A stretch of 64,000 nt of DNA from JBCDCP01 sp039181495 (GCA_039181495.1 JBCDCP010000001.1:6507-70506); one strand, 5' to 3'. Numbered from the stretch's first letter, positions 1-9,344 are shown. Notes: generated by a model not told the origin, from the letters alone. A program made the numbers and translations.

Positions 1-1227
1 GTCAGAGATGCTGTTGCGGATCGCAAAGGTTCCAATCACCGTCATGAAGGCGACGACGGGAACCAGAACCGATTTGGGCGCGCGGACGATCGCGCCGTAG
101 GCAAAGCGCCCGATCAATAGGCCCACTGGTAGCATCAGGATGGTGGCCAGGATCAGCCCGAAGATGAAGGTGTAGACGATGTTGGCGCCGTCAGAGAACA
201 GCGTAGGTCCGGTCCTGACCCCCTGAACAAGCAGAGCTCCCAGTATGACCGCATCCGGCGGTGTGCCGGGAATGCCGAGGACGAGCGTGGGGATGAACCC
301 GCCCCCGACCGTGGCATTGTTGGCGGACTCCGTCGCCACGATGCCGCCGGGATTGCCCTCGCCGAATTTTTCGTCGCCTTTGCCAACGCGCCTGGCTTCA
401 GAATAAGCCACAAGACCTGCGATCGACCCGCCTGCGCCGGGCAGCGCGCCAACCAATGTGCCGATGGCGGAGCTGCGCAGCACATTGATCTTGTTCAGCA
501 TCAATTTTCCGAAGGCTTCCGGGAGGCGAAAGCCGCGCCCTTTTTCCGGCGCCTCCAGATGGCGCGTGGGCGTCGCCACGAGGTCGATCAACACCGGGAT
601 GCAATAAAGGCCGATCAGTGCGGAAACGATTTCGATCCCGCCCAGCAAGGTTTGCGAGCCGAAAGTGAAGCGCACCTCCGCGCTGGTTTCCGAGATGCCG
701 ATCATCGCGAGCAGAAGGCCGAAGCAGGCGCCAATCACGCCTTTGAGAAAATCCCCGGTCGATAGCGCCGCGATAAGCGAAAGGCCGAAAATTGCTAGCC
801 AGAAATACTCCACCGGCCCGAAGGCGAGCGCGGCCTCGGCCAGTGGCGGCGCGAGCATCAGAAGAGCGAAAGCGCCAACCAGGCCACCAACGACAGACGA
901 AAGGCAGGCCACCGAGACGGCCAGATCACCATCGCCCCTGCGGGCCATCGGGTAGCCGTCAAAGGTCGTCGCGATGGCCGAAGGGGTGCCAGGTGTGTTG
1001 AGCAGGATAGCGGCATAAGCACCGCCATAGATCGCGCCGGTATAGATCGCGCCCATCAGGATCAGAGCGCTGTCGGGCGCCATGGAAAAGGTAATCGGCA
1101 CGAGAACGGCAACGGCCATTGTCGCGGTCAAGCCAGGAATGGAGCCGATGATTGTACCGGCTGCCACGCCGGCCAGCGCAAGAATGAGGTTAAGTGGCGT
1201 GAAGGCCGAAATCAGGTAGTCGAGCAA
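1..1227 (-). CDS. tctA: TctA-type large membrane subunit of a tripartite tricarboxylate transporter (3' end outside window)
   Basis: Large multi-spanning permease subunit of a TTT-family solute importer in the inner membrane. I translated this frame by hand: it is open from about 1227 to the window edge (409 codons; the family is usually near 500). It carries the expected N-terminal pattern of a long hydrophobic region, the stretch GVAAGTIIGSIPGL, then GAIYTGAIYGGAYAAILLNT, and later GTLVGALPGAGGSIAGLVAYSEA. The start is inferred as TTG at 1227, preceded by GGAG seven bases upstream; no ATG fits. It follows tctC directly with a 125-bp gap. The usual small TctB membrane subunit is not between them, so it must lie beyond the window or be missing. 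Substrate unknown; tartrate or a related hydroxyacid is suggested by the adjacent genes. Confidence 0.85.
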   Translation of the reverse strand, partial: MLDYLISAFTPLNLILALAGVAAGTIIGSIPGLTATMAVAVLVPITFSMAPDSALILMGAIYTGAIYGGAYAAILLNTPGTPSAIATTFDGYPMARRGDGDLAVSVACLSSVVGGLVGAFALLMLAPPLAEAALAFGPVEYFWLAIFGLSLIAALSTGDFLKGVIGACFGLLLAMIGISETSAEVRFTFGSQTLLGGIEIVSALIGLYCIPVLIDLVATPTRHLEAPEKGRGFRLPEAFGKLMLNKINVLRSSAIGTLVGALPGAGGSIAGLVAYSEARRVGKGDEKFGEGNPGGIVATESANNATVGGGFIPTLVLGIPGTPPDAVILGALLVQGVRTGPTLFSDGANIVYTFIFGLILATILMLPVGLLIGRFAYGAIVRAPKSVLVPVVAFMTVIGTFAIRNSISD

Positions 1228-1352
1228 AGAAGGTCTCCGTCTTACCCGAGTTCAGACGTTCATGTTTGCTACATAGCCACGGGTCACGGTGTGGAATGAA
1301 AAGGGCGGCCCGCTTCTTGTGAGGGCCGCCCAAAGATCTTCGTCGCGTCAGA

Positions 1353-2312
1353 TCAATTGATGACGCCTGCACTCTTGGCTGCAGCGGTGTACTCCTCGGC
1401 GCGTGCGGCAAGCCATGCGTCCATGTCCGCACCATAGCCCACATCCATAAGCGCGAACCCGCCATCGAGCATCTGCTTCTGGAAGGCCGGATCGGCATTG
1501 ATCTCTGCAATCATGCCCGCCAGCTTTTCGCGGATGTCTTCCGGGGTTGAGCTGGGGACGGCAATGCCGCGATAGGCACCTGAGACGATGTCGAAACCGA
1601 GCTCCTTGAAGGTCGGCACGTCTGGGAACGCTGGATGTCGTTCGTCCATGGCCACCGCAAGCATACGGACTTTATCGCCCTGTTTAGCGCCGACGGTCGT
1701 GTAACCCCATTGCGCGCCAACCTGATTGCCCAAAAGCGCGGTTGTCGATGCGCCTGTGCCCTTGAACGCCACATAGGTTGTTTCAACGCCTGCCATCTGA
1801 TCAAAGCGCACTTGTGCCAGATGGTTTGCCGTGCCTTTGCCCGAGCCCGACATTGTCAGCTTTTTCGGGTTGGCTTTGGCAAAGTCGATCAGGTCCTGCA
1901 GCGTATTGATATCGCTATCGGCATTCACCACGATCGCGTCCGGCGTGTAGTGGAACATGTAGATCGCTGTGATGTCCTCGGTCTTGAAACCGACATCGCC
2001 CTGCTGGGGCTTAATGACGATATGCGGCAGGTTGATCCCCATAATGGAATGGCCATCGCCTGCCATCGTATTCAGCTGGGACCAGCCAACCGCGCCGCCA
2101 CCGCCGGGCTTGTAGGAGACGACGAGCTCCTGGCCGAACTTGTCCTTGAAGTAGGACTGTTGAAACCGCGCAGTTATGTCGGATTCACCGCCAGGGCCAA
2201 AGGGGATCACATAGTCGACGGATTTCGAGGGGTAGTCCGCAGCCTGCGCCGTGACCGTGGCGAGGCCGAGCGTGGCAGCGCCAAGCGCTGCGATCAGTGT
2301 CGTTCTGAACAT
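1353..2312 (-). CDS. tctC: TctC-type periplasmic solute-binding protein (Bug family)
   Basis: Periplasmic receptor (319 aa) of the TTT transporter, capturing a carboxylate and delivering it to the TctA/TctB membrane part. A clear signal peptide is visible at residues 1-24 (MFRTTLIAALGAATLGLATV then AQA cleavage). It is followed by the typical Bug-family opening YPSKSVDYVIPFGPGGESD, in which the P-x-G-x-G-G loop contacts the ligand carboxylate. Length is normal for the family. It heads a minus-strand pair with tctA. Ligand cannot be read from sequence; the neighbouring tartrate dehydratase-like and hydroxyacid dehydrogenase genes suggest tartrate or a similar hydroxyacid. Confidence 0.9.
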   Translation of the reverse strand: MFRTTLIAALGAATLGLATVTAQAADYPSKSVDYVIPFGPGGESDITARFQQSYFKDKFGQELVVSYKPGGGGAVGWSQLNTMAGDGHSIMGINLPHIVIKPQQGDVGFKTEDITAIYMFHYTPDAIVVNADSDINTLQDLIDFAKANPKKLTMSGSGKGTANHLAQVRFDQMAGVETTYVAFKGTGASTTALLGNQVGAQWGYTTVGAKQGDKVRMLAVAMDERHPAFPDVPTFKELGFDIVSGAYRGIAVPSSTPEDIREKLAGMIAEINADPAFQKQMLDGGFALMDVGYGADMDAWLAARAEEYTAAAKSAGVIN

Positions 2313-2511
2313 CTATTTCCTCCGTTTGGGTGTCCTGCTCGTTTGTTGGCAGGACCTTATCTGCGTTCTTTGCAGCGCAAAGGCCGCTCATTGGAACCGA
2401 GAATTTTAGCTGATCAGACCGATGGCATTTTAGCAAGTTGCCTCAGCCCGATAGCGCCAAGGCGTCGGTTTCAAGGCAGCTGAAAAGCCGGGATCTGCAA
2501 CCAGCGGGGAA

Positions 2512-3441
2512 TCAAACGCCTTTCAGTACATGTAGGACGTTCTCCACGGTCAGCTGGCTGACGCGGGCATTTGCCTGGCTGGTAACACCGGCGATGTGCG
2601 GGGTGAGCAACAGATTGGGCAGCCCTGTGAAGGCCCGTGCCATTTCCGCGCTTGGCGGTTCTTCGGCAAAGACGTCAAGTGCCGCACCACCGATCTGGCC
2701 AGAACGCAGGGCGGCAATCAGGGCCGGTACATCGATAATCTCGCCGCGTGCGGTATTGATGATGATAACGCCGGGTTTCATCAACGCCATCTTCTCGGCA
2801 TCGATCAGTCCGACGGTTTCGTCGGTCAGAGGCACATGCAGGCTTATGATATCCGCCGTCGCCAAGACCGCGTCCAATGTGACGCGCTCAACCTGCGCCC
2901 AGGCCGGTTCACTCTCAGGCAGGTGCGGATCATGGGCACAGATCTCGATGCCCAGCCCTCTCGCGAGGTCGGCGACCTCGCGCGCGATGGCGCCAAAGCC
3001 AATAAGACCAAGACGCTGGCCGGCCGCTTCGTGACCAGACCCCAGTTTGGCGCGGGGCCATTCGCCGGACTGGATATCTGCAGTGGACTGAAATGCACCG
3101 CGCGCCAGCATCATCGCCGCGGCGATTACATATTCGGCGACCGATCTTGTGTTCGCTCCGGTGGCTGGGCAAACCTTGATCCCGCGCGCTTCACATTGAT
3201 CGAGGTCTATGTTGTCGAGCCCTACACCCAGACGGCCAACGACCTTGAGCTTCGGTGCCGCTTCCAAAAGTTCGGCATCGACCCGTGTGCGATTGCGGAC
3301 AATGACGCCCGCGGCGTCGCCGATTCCACCCAGCAGTCCAGGCCGGTTGTCGACCAGGCCTGGATCGAAGATGACCTGGATATCATCGCCAAATGCCTCC
3401 AGTGCCGTTTCGTCCATGAATTCCGTGATCAAAACCATCAT
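2512..3441 (-). CDS. D-isomer-specific 2-hydroxyacid dehydrogenase
   Basis: NAD(P)-dependent oxidoreductase of the D-2-hydroxyacid dehydrogenase family (309 aa), interconverting a 2-hydroxyacid and a 2-oxoacid in the cytoplasm. The catalytic triad of the family can be seen in order: Arg in NTARGEIID, Glu in DVFAEEPP and His in LLTPHIAG. The nucleotide-binding glycine motif is GLIGFGAIA, with Ala in the last position instead of Gly. It resembles the phosphoglycerate-dehydrogenase-like branch without ACT domains. It lies 44 bp downstream of the tartrate dehydratase-like gene on the same strand and probably works with it, but the exact substrate is unknown. Confidence 0.85.
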   Translation of the reverse strand: MMVLITEFMDETALEAFGDDIQVIFDPGLVDNRPGLLGGIGDAAGVIVRNRTRVDAELLEAAPKLKVVGRLGVGLDNIDLDQCEARGIKVCPATGANTRSVAEYVIAAAMMLARGAFQSTADIQSGEWPRAKLGSGHEAAGQRLGLIGFGAIAREVADLARGLGIEICAHDPHLPESEPAWAQVERVTLDAVLATADIISLHVPLTDETVGLIDAEKMALMKPGVIIINTARGEIIDVPALIAALRSGQIGGAALDVFAEEPPSAEMARAFTGLPNLLLTPHIAGVTSQANARVSQLTVENVLHVLKGV

Positions 3442-3485
3442 GATGTGTCTTGCCTCAAAACACGCTCTGGACCGCAGTCTTGGCG

Positions 3486-4649
3486 CTAAGCTGCCAAGTC
3501 GCGCATCACGGCGATCAGATCCGACTTTCCCTCGAACCCAATGCCGGGCAGTTCCGGCATGGTGATGTAGCCATCTTCGACCTGCACCTCATCCGGAAAA
3601 CCGCCATAGGGCTGAAACAGGTCCGGATAACTTTCGTTGCCGCCAAGGCCCAGCCCCGCCGCAATGTTCAGGGACATCTGGTGTCCGCCATGGGGGATGC
3701 ACCGCGACGGTGACCAGCCCATCTGATCTAGCACTTCCAGTGTCTTCAGATATTCGACCAGCCCATAGGACAGTGCACAGTCGAACTGCAGCCAGTCGCG
3801 GTCCGGTCGCATGCCGCCATAGCGCAGCAGGTTGCGAGCATCCTGATGCGAGAACAGGTTTTCACCCGTGGCCATCGCGCCTGGATAGAATTCCGATAGC
3901 GACGACTGCAGGTGAAAATCGAGTGGGTCGCCGGCTTCTTCGAACCAGAACAGATCGTAGGCGCGCAACATCTTTGCGTAAGCGATCGCCGTCTCCAGAT
4001 CGAAGCGGCCATTGGCGTCTACCGCGAGCTGTGCCTCGTCGCCGATCTCCGAGAGCGCTGCCTCGATCCTGCGCTGATCTTCGGTGATCGACGCGCCGCC
4101 GATCTTCATTTTGACGACGGTGTACCCACGATCGACATAGCCGCGCAGTTCTTGGCGCAGACCCTTGTCGTCCTTGCCAGGATAATAGTAGCCACCGGCT
4201 GCGTAGACGAAGACACGCGGATCGGCTTCGCGGCCCCTCTGCTCGGCCAGGAGCCGGAACAGCGGCGTGCCCTCGATCTTCGCAATGGCATCCCATACCG
4301 CCATGTCGATGGTGCCAACCGCAACGGAACGTTCCCCATGTCCACCCGGTTTTTCGTTCTGCATCATCGCAGCCCAGATTTTGTGGGCATCGAGATTAGT
4401 CGCTTGTTCGTTGAGCAACGATGCTGGCTCGGCATCGAGAATGCGGTCTCTGAACCGCTCGCGGATGAGCCCGCCTTGCCCATAGCGGCCGTTTGAATTG
4501 AAACCATAGCCGACAACCCGCCTGCCATCGCGTTCCACATCGGTCACGACCGCCACCAGGCTGGCTGTCATTTTGCTGAAATCGATGTAGGCGTTGCGGA
4601 TGGGAGACGAGATCGGCTTGGTGATCTCGCAGATCTCAACGATACGAAT
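3486..4649 (-). CDS. tarD: D(-)-tartrate dehydratase-like enolase superfamily enzyme, apparent ATT start
   Basis: Mandelate-racemase subgroup enolase superfamily enzyme, predicted to dehydrate D-tartrate to oxaloacetate with Mg2+. Sequence strongly recalls the Bradyrhizobium D-tartrate dehydratase: VVGYGFNSNGRYGQGGLIRE, KMKIGGA (catalytic Lys), LAVDANGRF (metal Asp), FWFEEAGDP (metal Glu) and a C-terminal RCIPHGGHQMSLN (catalytic His). The first ATG, at 4571, would remove the N-terminal strand; the homologous frame continues upstream as IRIVEICEITKPISSPIRNA with no ATG, GTG or TTG before an in-frame stop at about 4656-4661. An ATT codon at 4649, seven bases after GAGG, sits where the family start is expected and gives 387 aa. 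Alternatives are use of ATG 4571 or a recently damaged start. Confidence 0.8.
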   Translation of the reverse strand: MRIVEICEITKPISSPIRNAYIDFSKMTASLVAVVTDVERDGRRVVGYGFNSNGRYGQGGLIRERFRDRILDAEPASLLNEQATNLDAHKIWAAMMQNEKPGGHGERSVAVGTIDMAVWDAIAKIEGTPLFRLLAEQRGREADPRVFVYAAGGYYYPGKDDKGLRQELRGYVDRGYTVVKMKIGGASITEDQRRIEAALSEIGDEAQLAVDANGRFDLETAIAYAKMLRAYDLFWFEEAGDPLDFHLQSSLSEFYPGAMATGENLFSHQDARNLLRYGGMRPDRDWLQFDCALSYGLVEYLKTLEVLDQMGWSPSRCIPHGGHQMSLNIAAGLGLGGNESYPDLFQPYGGFPDEVQVEDGYITMPELPGIGFEGKSDLIAVMRDLAA

Positions 4650-4829
4650 GGCAGGGCCTCACTAGGCTGGCATTGGTGCTTTGTTGTCGTCCCAATGACC
4701 TATCAATGGCGGGTTGATTTTGCACGACCGAGACCGCGTTTTCGTTCTTATGTGATTGCTCGCGAGCATGTTCTGCGGTGATCAAAGTCAACCCTGCGGC
4801 ACCAGCACGACCGTACTCAGATCAACTGC

Positions 4830-5699
4830 TCATCGGCCGCCGGCCGCTTCCTGCTGCGTGAAGAAAGAGGCGCCCTTGGGATAGGCTGGCGTTTCCACCT
4901 CGTAGGCTTCGGCACGGATCCGGTTCGGATTTTCTCCGCGCACGAATAGACCCTCGTGCCGCGTTGGAACCGGGTTGGGGCAACACGGCATTGCATCGCC
5001 GGCAGAGTAGACGCTGATGAAGAGCGTTCGCGGTGCGCTGGACTGGTTTGCGGTGGATCCATGGGCGACCCTGGTATGCATCAGGCAGACTGATCCGGCC
5101 GGTCCATAGCAGCTCACGGCCTGTGCCTTCATGCTCTCCTCGACTTCCGGACCCACCGCTCCGGCGAACACGCCATCGCGCCAAAGCGAATGCAAAGGTC
5201 CCTTATGTGAGCCGGGTTGAACTTCCAGCGGACCGTTGTCTGGCGTCACCTCGTCAATCATCAAGAGCGCGGTTATAAGATCCGAATTCGAATGTGGCGT
5301 GAACGGGAAGTCCTGGTGCCATTTCACTTCGGTGGCCGAGCCCGGCTGCTTCGCATTGATCTTGGTGTGATGGAGCTTAACGTCGGGACCGATAAGGTCC
5401 GCCACCATGTCGGTCATCGCGCTGTCTGACATGGCCTCATAGTAGGCGTCGGAGATTTCGGTGGGCGCGGCAACACGGCGGAGGGCGGGTGCCTCAGCGC
5501 TGTGGCCCGGCTGAACATCGAAGCGCGCGCGTCCGTCCATAATCTCGCCGAACGGTCCATCATGCACGCGGCTTTCCTCAACCCATGCGTCCATATCAGC
5601 CCGCAAACACCCAAGAAGCTCCGGCGAGACAGCGTTCTCCACGGTCAGGAACCCGTCCCGCCAGAATTGTTCACGCTGCGCATCGGTCAGAATATTCAT
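4830..5699 (-). CDS. Phytanoyl-CoA dioxygenase (PhyH) family Fe(II)/2-oxoglutarate oxygenase
   Basis: Non-heme iron, 2-oxoglutarate-dependent hydroxylase (289 aa) of the PhyH family; substrate unknown. The iron-binding facial triad is visible as His and Asp in VKWHQDFPF and the distal His in MHTRVAHGS; the 2OG-binding Arg is probably in APRTLFISVY. The start at ATG 5699 is chosen because AAGGGTGG lies just upstream; a longer form from 5714 would use that Shine-Dalgarno as coding sequence. It lies 71 bp downstream of nnrS on the same strand, facing away from the Rieske operon. Relatives act on small organic acids or compatible solutes as well as phytanoyl-CoA, so the family name should not be read as the function. 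Confidence 0.8.
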   Translation of the reverse strand: MNILTDAQREQFWRDGFLTVENAVSPELLGCLRADMDAWVEESRVHDGPFGEIMDGRARFDVQPGHSAEAPALRRVAAPTEISDAYYEAMSDSAMTDMVADLIGPDVKLHHTKINAKQPGSATEVKWHQDFPFTPHSNSDLITALLMIDEVTPDNGPLEVQPGSHKGPLHSLWRDGVFAGAVGPEVEESMKAQAVSCYGPAGSVCLMHTRVAHGSTANQSSAPRTLFISVYSAGDAMPCCPNPVPTRHEGLFVRGENPNRIRAEAYEVETPAYPKGASFFTQQEAAGGR

Positions 5700-5770
5700 G
5701 GAACCACCCTTCATGATCTTTCCGTCTGCACCTCAGCATGCCCGTCGAATCCATTCAACGCCGCGAATGT

Positions 5771-6994
5771 TCACGACTGGTGGGCAGGCGGTGTTGCCTG
5801 ATCCGCTTGTAGACTCATGAGGCGTGGGCCGTAGACGAGCGCAAAGCCACTGAACGCCCCGATCCAAGCGATACCCGAAAGTACATGCAACAGGGCGGCT
5901 TGCGCAGGCCAGAAATCCACGAAGACACGGGCAGCGACTGCGCAGATCAAGAGCGCGTAGATCAACACGGTTCCTGGTCCCGCTGTCAGCTCCTGTCCGG
6001 TATGACCCAGCGTTGCGCGGGTCATGATCGCGAGCGTCATCAACCCGATCGCACCTCCCATCCACACATGCTGCGCAGCCGTCGCGCCAAGTAGGTCGGG
6101 CGCGACAATCGCTAAACCGAGCACTAACGCTCCGAGCGGCAGAAAGGCATAGCCCACATGGAGCACGGTCACGAGTGGCTCAGCGACTGTCCGGTATCCG
6201 CGCCATCGTGCCAGCCGGATCAGATGCAGTGAGCCTGCCAACAACAGCGCGCTGCCGCTCACGGCTTCCTCGGGCACGATGATCCAGATGAGCAGTGCAA
6301 GAAACAGAACTACCAGCGCTATCTTGTCGTAGCGTTGCATGGGTGGTGTCGGGAGACTGCTCTCGCCTCGTTTTGCCAACCAGTTGCGCGTGAAAGACGG
6401 CACGACCCGACCACCGATCAGCGCGATCATCATCATGGCCATGGCGAGGCCAATACGCAGACCATATCCTCGGGCGGCGTACTCGCCACCTGCGGCCTCC
6501 CAGTGGAAGACTGCGTTGCCCAGGGTAAAGACGACCAGCATCGCCAACACGATCAGATTGCGCCAGTTTTTGCTGGCGATGATTTCACGCGTGATGGCGA
6601 GCGCCAGGGCGAGCGGAAAGGCCAAATCGACGACAGCGACCAGAGCTGGTGAAAGCGAGCCGGAGATCGCGATAGCGAGCCTACCGGCAACCCAGAAGCC
6701 CACCAAAACGCCAAGCCTCCATCCAATGATAGGAAGCCGCCCGGTCCAGTTTGGCACAGCCGTTAGTAAGAAACCTGCGATGACAGCGCCGAGATAGCCG
6801 AACAGAAACTCGTGTGCGTGCCAGCTGATCGGGTCGAAGGCAGTGGGCAAAACGAGGATGCCTGACAGCGTTGGAATCCACAGTGCCATGGAGAGCACTG
6901 CCCAGACTGCCGCGCCAAGAAAGAACGGACGAAAACCGAATGACAGAAGTGCTGGGCCTGTCCAGGCGCGCATCTGCTCAGCGGTGGTGGTCAT
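5771..6994 (-). CDS. nnrS: NnrS family multi-spanning membrane protein
   Basis: Integral membrane protein (407 aa from ATG 6994) with about 12 hydrophobic helices. The family signature is at the N terminus, LLSFGFRPFFLGAAVWA, followed by WHAHEFLFGYLGAVIAGFLL. NnrS proteins are haem- and copper-containing and are linked to nitric oxide or nitrosative stress tolerance; no denitrification gene is seen in this window, so the role here is uncertain. The chosen start has GAGGGG very close upstream; MRAWTG at 6973 is an alternative, and a longer form from 7054 is less likely because the NnrS-like sequence begins after it. It is divergent from the Rieske operon across a 344-bp gap. Confidence 0.85.
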   Translation of the reverse strand: MTTTAEQMRAWTGPALLSFGFRPFFLGAAVWAVLSMALWIPTLSGILVLPTAFDPISWHAHEFLFGYLGAVIAGFLLTAVPNWTGRLPIIGWRLGVLVGFWVAGRLAIAISGSLSPALVAVVDLAFPLALALAITREIIASKNWRNLIVLAMLVVFTLGNAVFHWEAAGGEYAARGYGLRIGLAMAMMMIALIGGRVVPSFTRNWLAKRGESSLPTPPMQRYDKIALVVLFLALLIWIIVPEEAVSGSALLLAGSLHLIRLARWRGYRTVAEPLVTVLHVGYAFLPLGALVLGLAIVAPDLLGATAAQHVWMGGAIGLMTLAIMTRATLGHTGQELTAGPGTVLIYALLICAVAARVFVDFWPAQAALLHVLSGIAWIGAFSGFALVYGPRLMSLQADQATPPAHQS

Positions 6995-7338
6995 GACCCC
7001 TCGCAAACGCAATCCGGCGCCCTGAACAGATCTGACTCCAACAGACGGAAACACAGCATCGGTGCTCTTGCCGTCTCATCTTTCGCGCACGGGCACTCCA
7101 AGCCTTGTTGTGATATCACGCGAGGACACTCAGGGCGATCAGCAAACTCGCGTTGGTCATCCCTACGCTTAGATTCCCAAGAGCTGTCTCCATTTGCTCA
7201 GCCGCGTAATGCCTGTCCGAGGGTCGCAAAATCGACACGGAGCACCCTTGGCGATAAAAATCAAAATCACGGCGATTTAAGTTAAGAAAATCCCCTCGCA
7301 GCTGGAAATCTGGTTCCTCTGGTTTTGGAGGATCTGGC
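6995..7338. other. Divergent intergenic region between nnrS and the Rieske operon
   Basis: This 344-bp gap contains no credible gene. It should carry the promoters for nnrS and for the plus-strand operon. A perfect 10-bp palindrome, GTGATATCAC, lies at 7110-7119. An AT-rich stretch at about 7252-7292, unusual for this genome, is a possible promoter. A good ribosome site (GGAGG at about 7327) precedes ATG 7339. I did not find a convincing -35/-10 pair. Confidence 0.4.
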
Positions 7339-8460
7339 ATGACAGCGCAGCCGGACATCGCATTCGGCTATGACCCCGACCCGTCGCGGTCGCGCTCTTT
7401 GCTGGCGTCCGCCTATACCGATGCGGACTGGTACAGCGCGGACCTCAAGCAGATCATCGCCAGGACATGGCAATGGGTCTGCCACGTTGAGAAGGTCCGT
7501 GAACCAGGCTCCTACATCGCGGTGGATATCGCCGGACACCCGGTGGCCGTCGTACGTGACCGGGATGGAAATCTGCGGGCCTTCTACAATGTCTGCAAGC
7601 ATCGCGCCCATGCGCTGCTATCCGGTGAAGGCAGATCGACCCGGATCATGTGCCCCTATCATGCCTGGGTCTACAGGCTGGATGGCCAGCTCGTTCGCGC
7701 ACCGCATACCGAGAACCTGCACGATTTCAGTGTCAGTGACATCTGCCTCGACACGGTGCAGGTGGAAGAATTCTGTGGCTTCATCTTTGTCAATCTCGAT
7801 CCTGAAGCGGCATCGCTATCGGAGCAATCGGAGGATCTCGGCACGGAGATCAGACTTTGGGCTCCGGATATCGACAAGCTGACCTTTGGCCATCGCCTGA
7901 CTTACGACATCCGGTCGAACTGGAAGAACGTCGTCGACAATTTTCTTGAGTGCTATCACTGTCCGACGGCGCACAAGGATTTCTGCAATCTCGTCGACAT
8001 GGACACCTATCAGGTGACCACGCACGGCATCTATTCAAGCCATATGGCTGATGCCGGACAGGCGACCAACACGGCCTATGATGTCTCCAACGCTACTGTA
8101 AGGACTCACGCAGTGTGGTGGCTTTGGCCAACGACCTGCCTCATGCGCTATCCGGGACGGTCGAGCATGATCGTACTGAACATCATTCCGGTCGGGCCTG
8201 ACCGGACGCTTGAAACCTACGACTTCTTTCTCGAAACGCCGGAACCCAATGAGATGGAAGTGGATGCGATCCGCTATCTCGATGAGGTCCTGCAGGTTGA
8301 GGACATCTCGCTGGTTGAAAGCGTTCAGCGGGGCATGAATACCCCCGCCTTCACTCAGGGCCGGATTGTTCACGATCCGCACGGATCGGGGAAGTCGGAG
8401 CACGCGGTGCACCACTTTCACGGATTGGTTCTCGATGCCTATGCCAAGGGTGCAGCGTGA
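7339..8460 (+). CDS. Rieske non-heme iron oxygenase, CntA/GbcA-like alpha subunit
   Basis: Terminal oxygenase (373 aa) of a two-component Rieske monooxygenase. The Rieske [2Fe-2S] ligands are visible at about residues 84-109: CKHRAH then CPYHAW. The mononuclear iron site follows at about 196-210 in NWKNVVDNFLECYHCPTAH, and the bridging acidic residue is in the same segment. The C terminus (GSGKSEHAVHHFHGL) matches the pattern of carnitine monooxygenase CntA and glycine-betaine monooxygenase GbcA. First gene of a six-gene operon containing BKACE and L-carnitine dehydrogenase homologues, so a quaternary ammonium substrate is likely. No ferredoxin-type reductase partner is encoded nearby. RBS GGAGG eight bases before ATG. 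Confidence 0.85.
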   Translation: MTAQPDIAFGYDPDPSRSRSLLASAYTDADWYSADLKQIIARTWQWVCHVEKVREPGSYIAVDIAGHPVAVVRDRDGNLRAFYNVCKHRAHALLSGEGRSTRIMCPYHAWVYRLDGQLVRAPHTENLHDFSVSDICLDTVQVEEFCGFIFVNLDPEAASLSEQSEDLGTEIRLWAPDIDKLTFGHRLTYDIRSNWKNVVDNFLECYHCPTAHKDFCNLVDMDTYQVTTHGIYSSHMADAGQATNTAYDVSNATVRTHAVWWLWPTTCLMRYPGRSSMIVLNIIPVGPDRTLETYDFFLETPEPNEMEVDAIRYLDEVLQVEDISLVESVQRGMNTPAFTQGRIVHDPHGSGKSEHAVHHFHGLVLDAYAKGAA

Positions 8461-8547
8461 ACCCGTCTGGCATTGTCGGGTTAGCGAGGACGCAGGTCTT
8501 TTCGCGCCTCCGTGCTGCGGCCAACCTCCGCCGGAGGTCTGCGTGAC

Positions 8548-9342
8548 ATGATGCTCAAGGGGAAAACGGCGCTCGTTACCGGTGCCCGCGGAGGGATCGG
8601 CCGTGCCGTGGTCAGTCGTTTCCAGCGCGAAGGCGCGACTGTGTATGCCGTGGATCTCTCAGCCGAAGGGTCACCGACCACCGGTGGAGAGGACGGCGGA
8701 CTGTTCGTTCCAGTCGATGTCACCCGGGAGGGCGATGTCACCGGCGCCATGGATGAGATCGGGCGGCAAGCAGGCAAGCTGGATATCCTGGTCAATGCAG
8801 CGGGAATCGAGATCGAAAAGACTATCGAGGACACCTCGCTGGAAGAGTGGAACCAGAGCTTTGCCGTCAATGTGACCGGCACATTCCTGACCTCGAAATA
8901 TGCGCTGCCGTTGATGCGAAAGGCAGCGCAGTCGGGGTCCAGCGCCAGCGTTATCAATTTCGGGTCCTATGACGGTTTCATCGCTGATCCAGGGCTTGCG
9001 GCCTATTGCGCAACCAAGGGCGCGGTTCATGCGCTGACCCGCGCCATGGCCTGTGATCATGGTCCGGAGGGCATCCGCGTCAACGCGATATGCCCAGGCT
9101 ATATCGACACACCGATGCTGCAGGGCTTCTTCCAGGGCGAGGGGTCCGGCGGCGGTGGCGGCAACATCGAGACGCTCAAGACTGCGGTGCGCGATGTTCA
9201 CCCCTTGCGCACCTATGGCACGCCCGAGGATGTCGCCAATCTGGTCAACTGGCTGGCATCCGATGAGGCGCGTTATGCGTCGGGACAACTGTGGATTCTG
9301 GATGGTGGCCTTTCGGCCCAGGTGCAGCAGATGAGACTCTGA
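8548..9342 (+). CDS. Short-chain dehydrogenase/reductase (SDR), first paralogue
   Basis: Classical SDR oxidoreductase (264 aa). The NAD(P)-binding motif TGARGGIG is at the N terminus, NAAG follows at about residue 85, and the catalytic Tyr/Lys pair is YCATK; the C terminus ends with the usual G-x-L-x-x-D-G-G. An Asp (VDLSAEG) after the second beta strand suggests NAD preference. It sits 2 bp ahead of the BKACE gene. It resembles the second SDR of the operon (11707-12441), especially around the IEIEKTIEDTS/VQVEKTVVDST segment, so the two are probably paralogues acting on related intermediates. Exact substrate unknown. ATG 8548 is taken because GGAGG lies about ten bases upstream; ATG 8551 is equally possible. 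Confidence 0.85.
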   Translation: MMLKGKTALVTGARGGIGRAVVSRFQREGATVYAVDLSAEGSPTTGGEDGGLFVPVDVTREGDVTGAMDEIGRQAGKLDILVNAAGIEIEKTIEDTSLEEWNQSFAVNVTGTFLTSKYALPLMRKAAQSGSSASVINFGSYDGFIADPGLAAYCATKGAVHALTRAMACDHGPEGIRVNAICPGYIDTPMLQGFFQGEGSGGGGGNIETLKTAVRDVHPLRTYGTPEDVANLVNWLASDEARYASGQLWILDGGLSAQVQQMRL

Positions 9343-9344
9343 GC

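Noticed and set aside
1635..2483. 282-aa plus-strand open frame opposite tctC
   Set aside because: Lies fully antisense to a well-supported gene with signal peptide; composition is that of a shadow frame.
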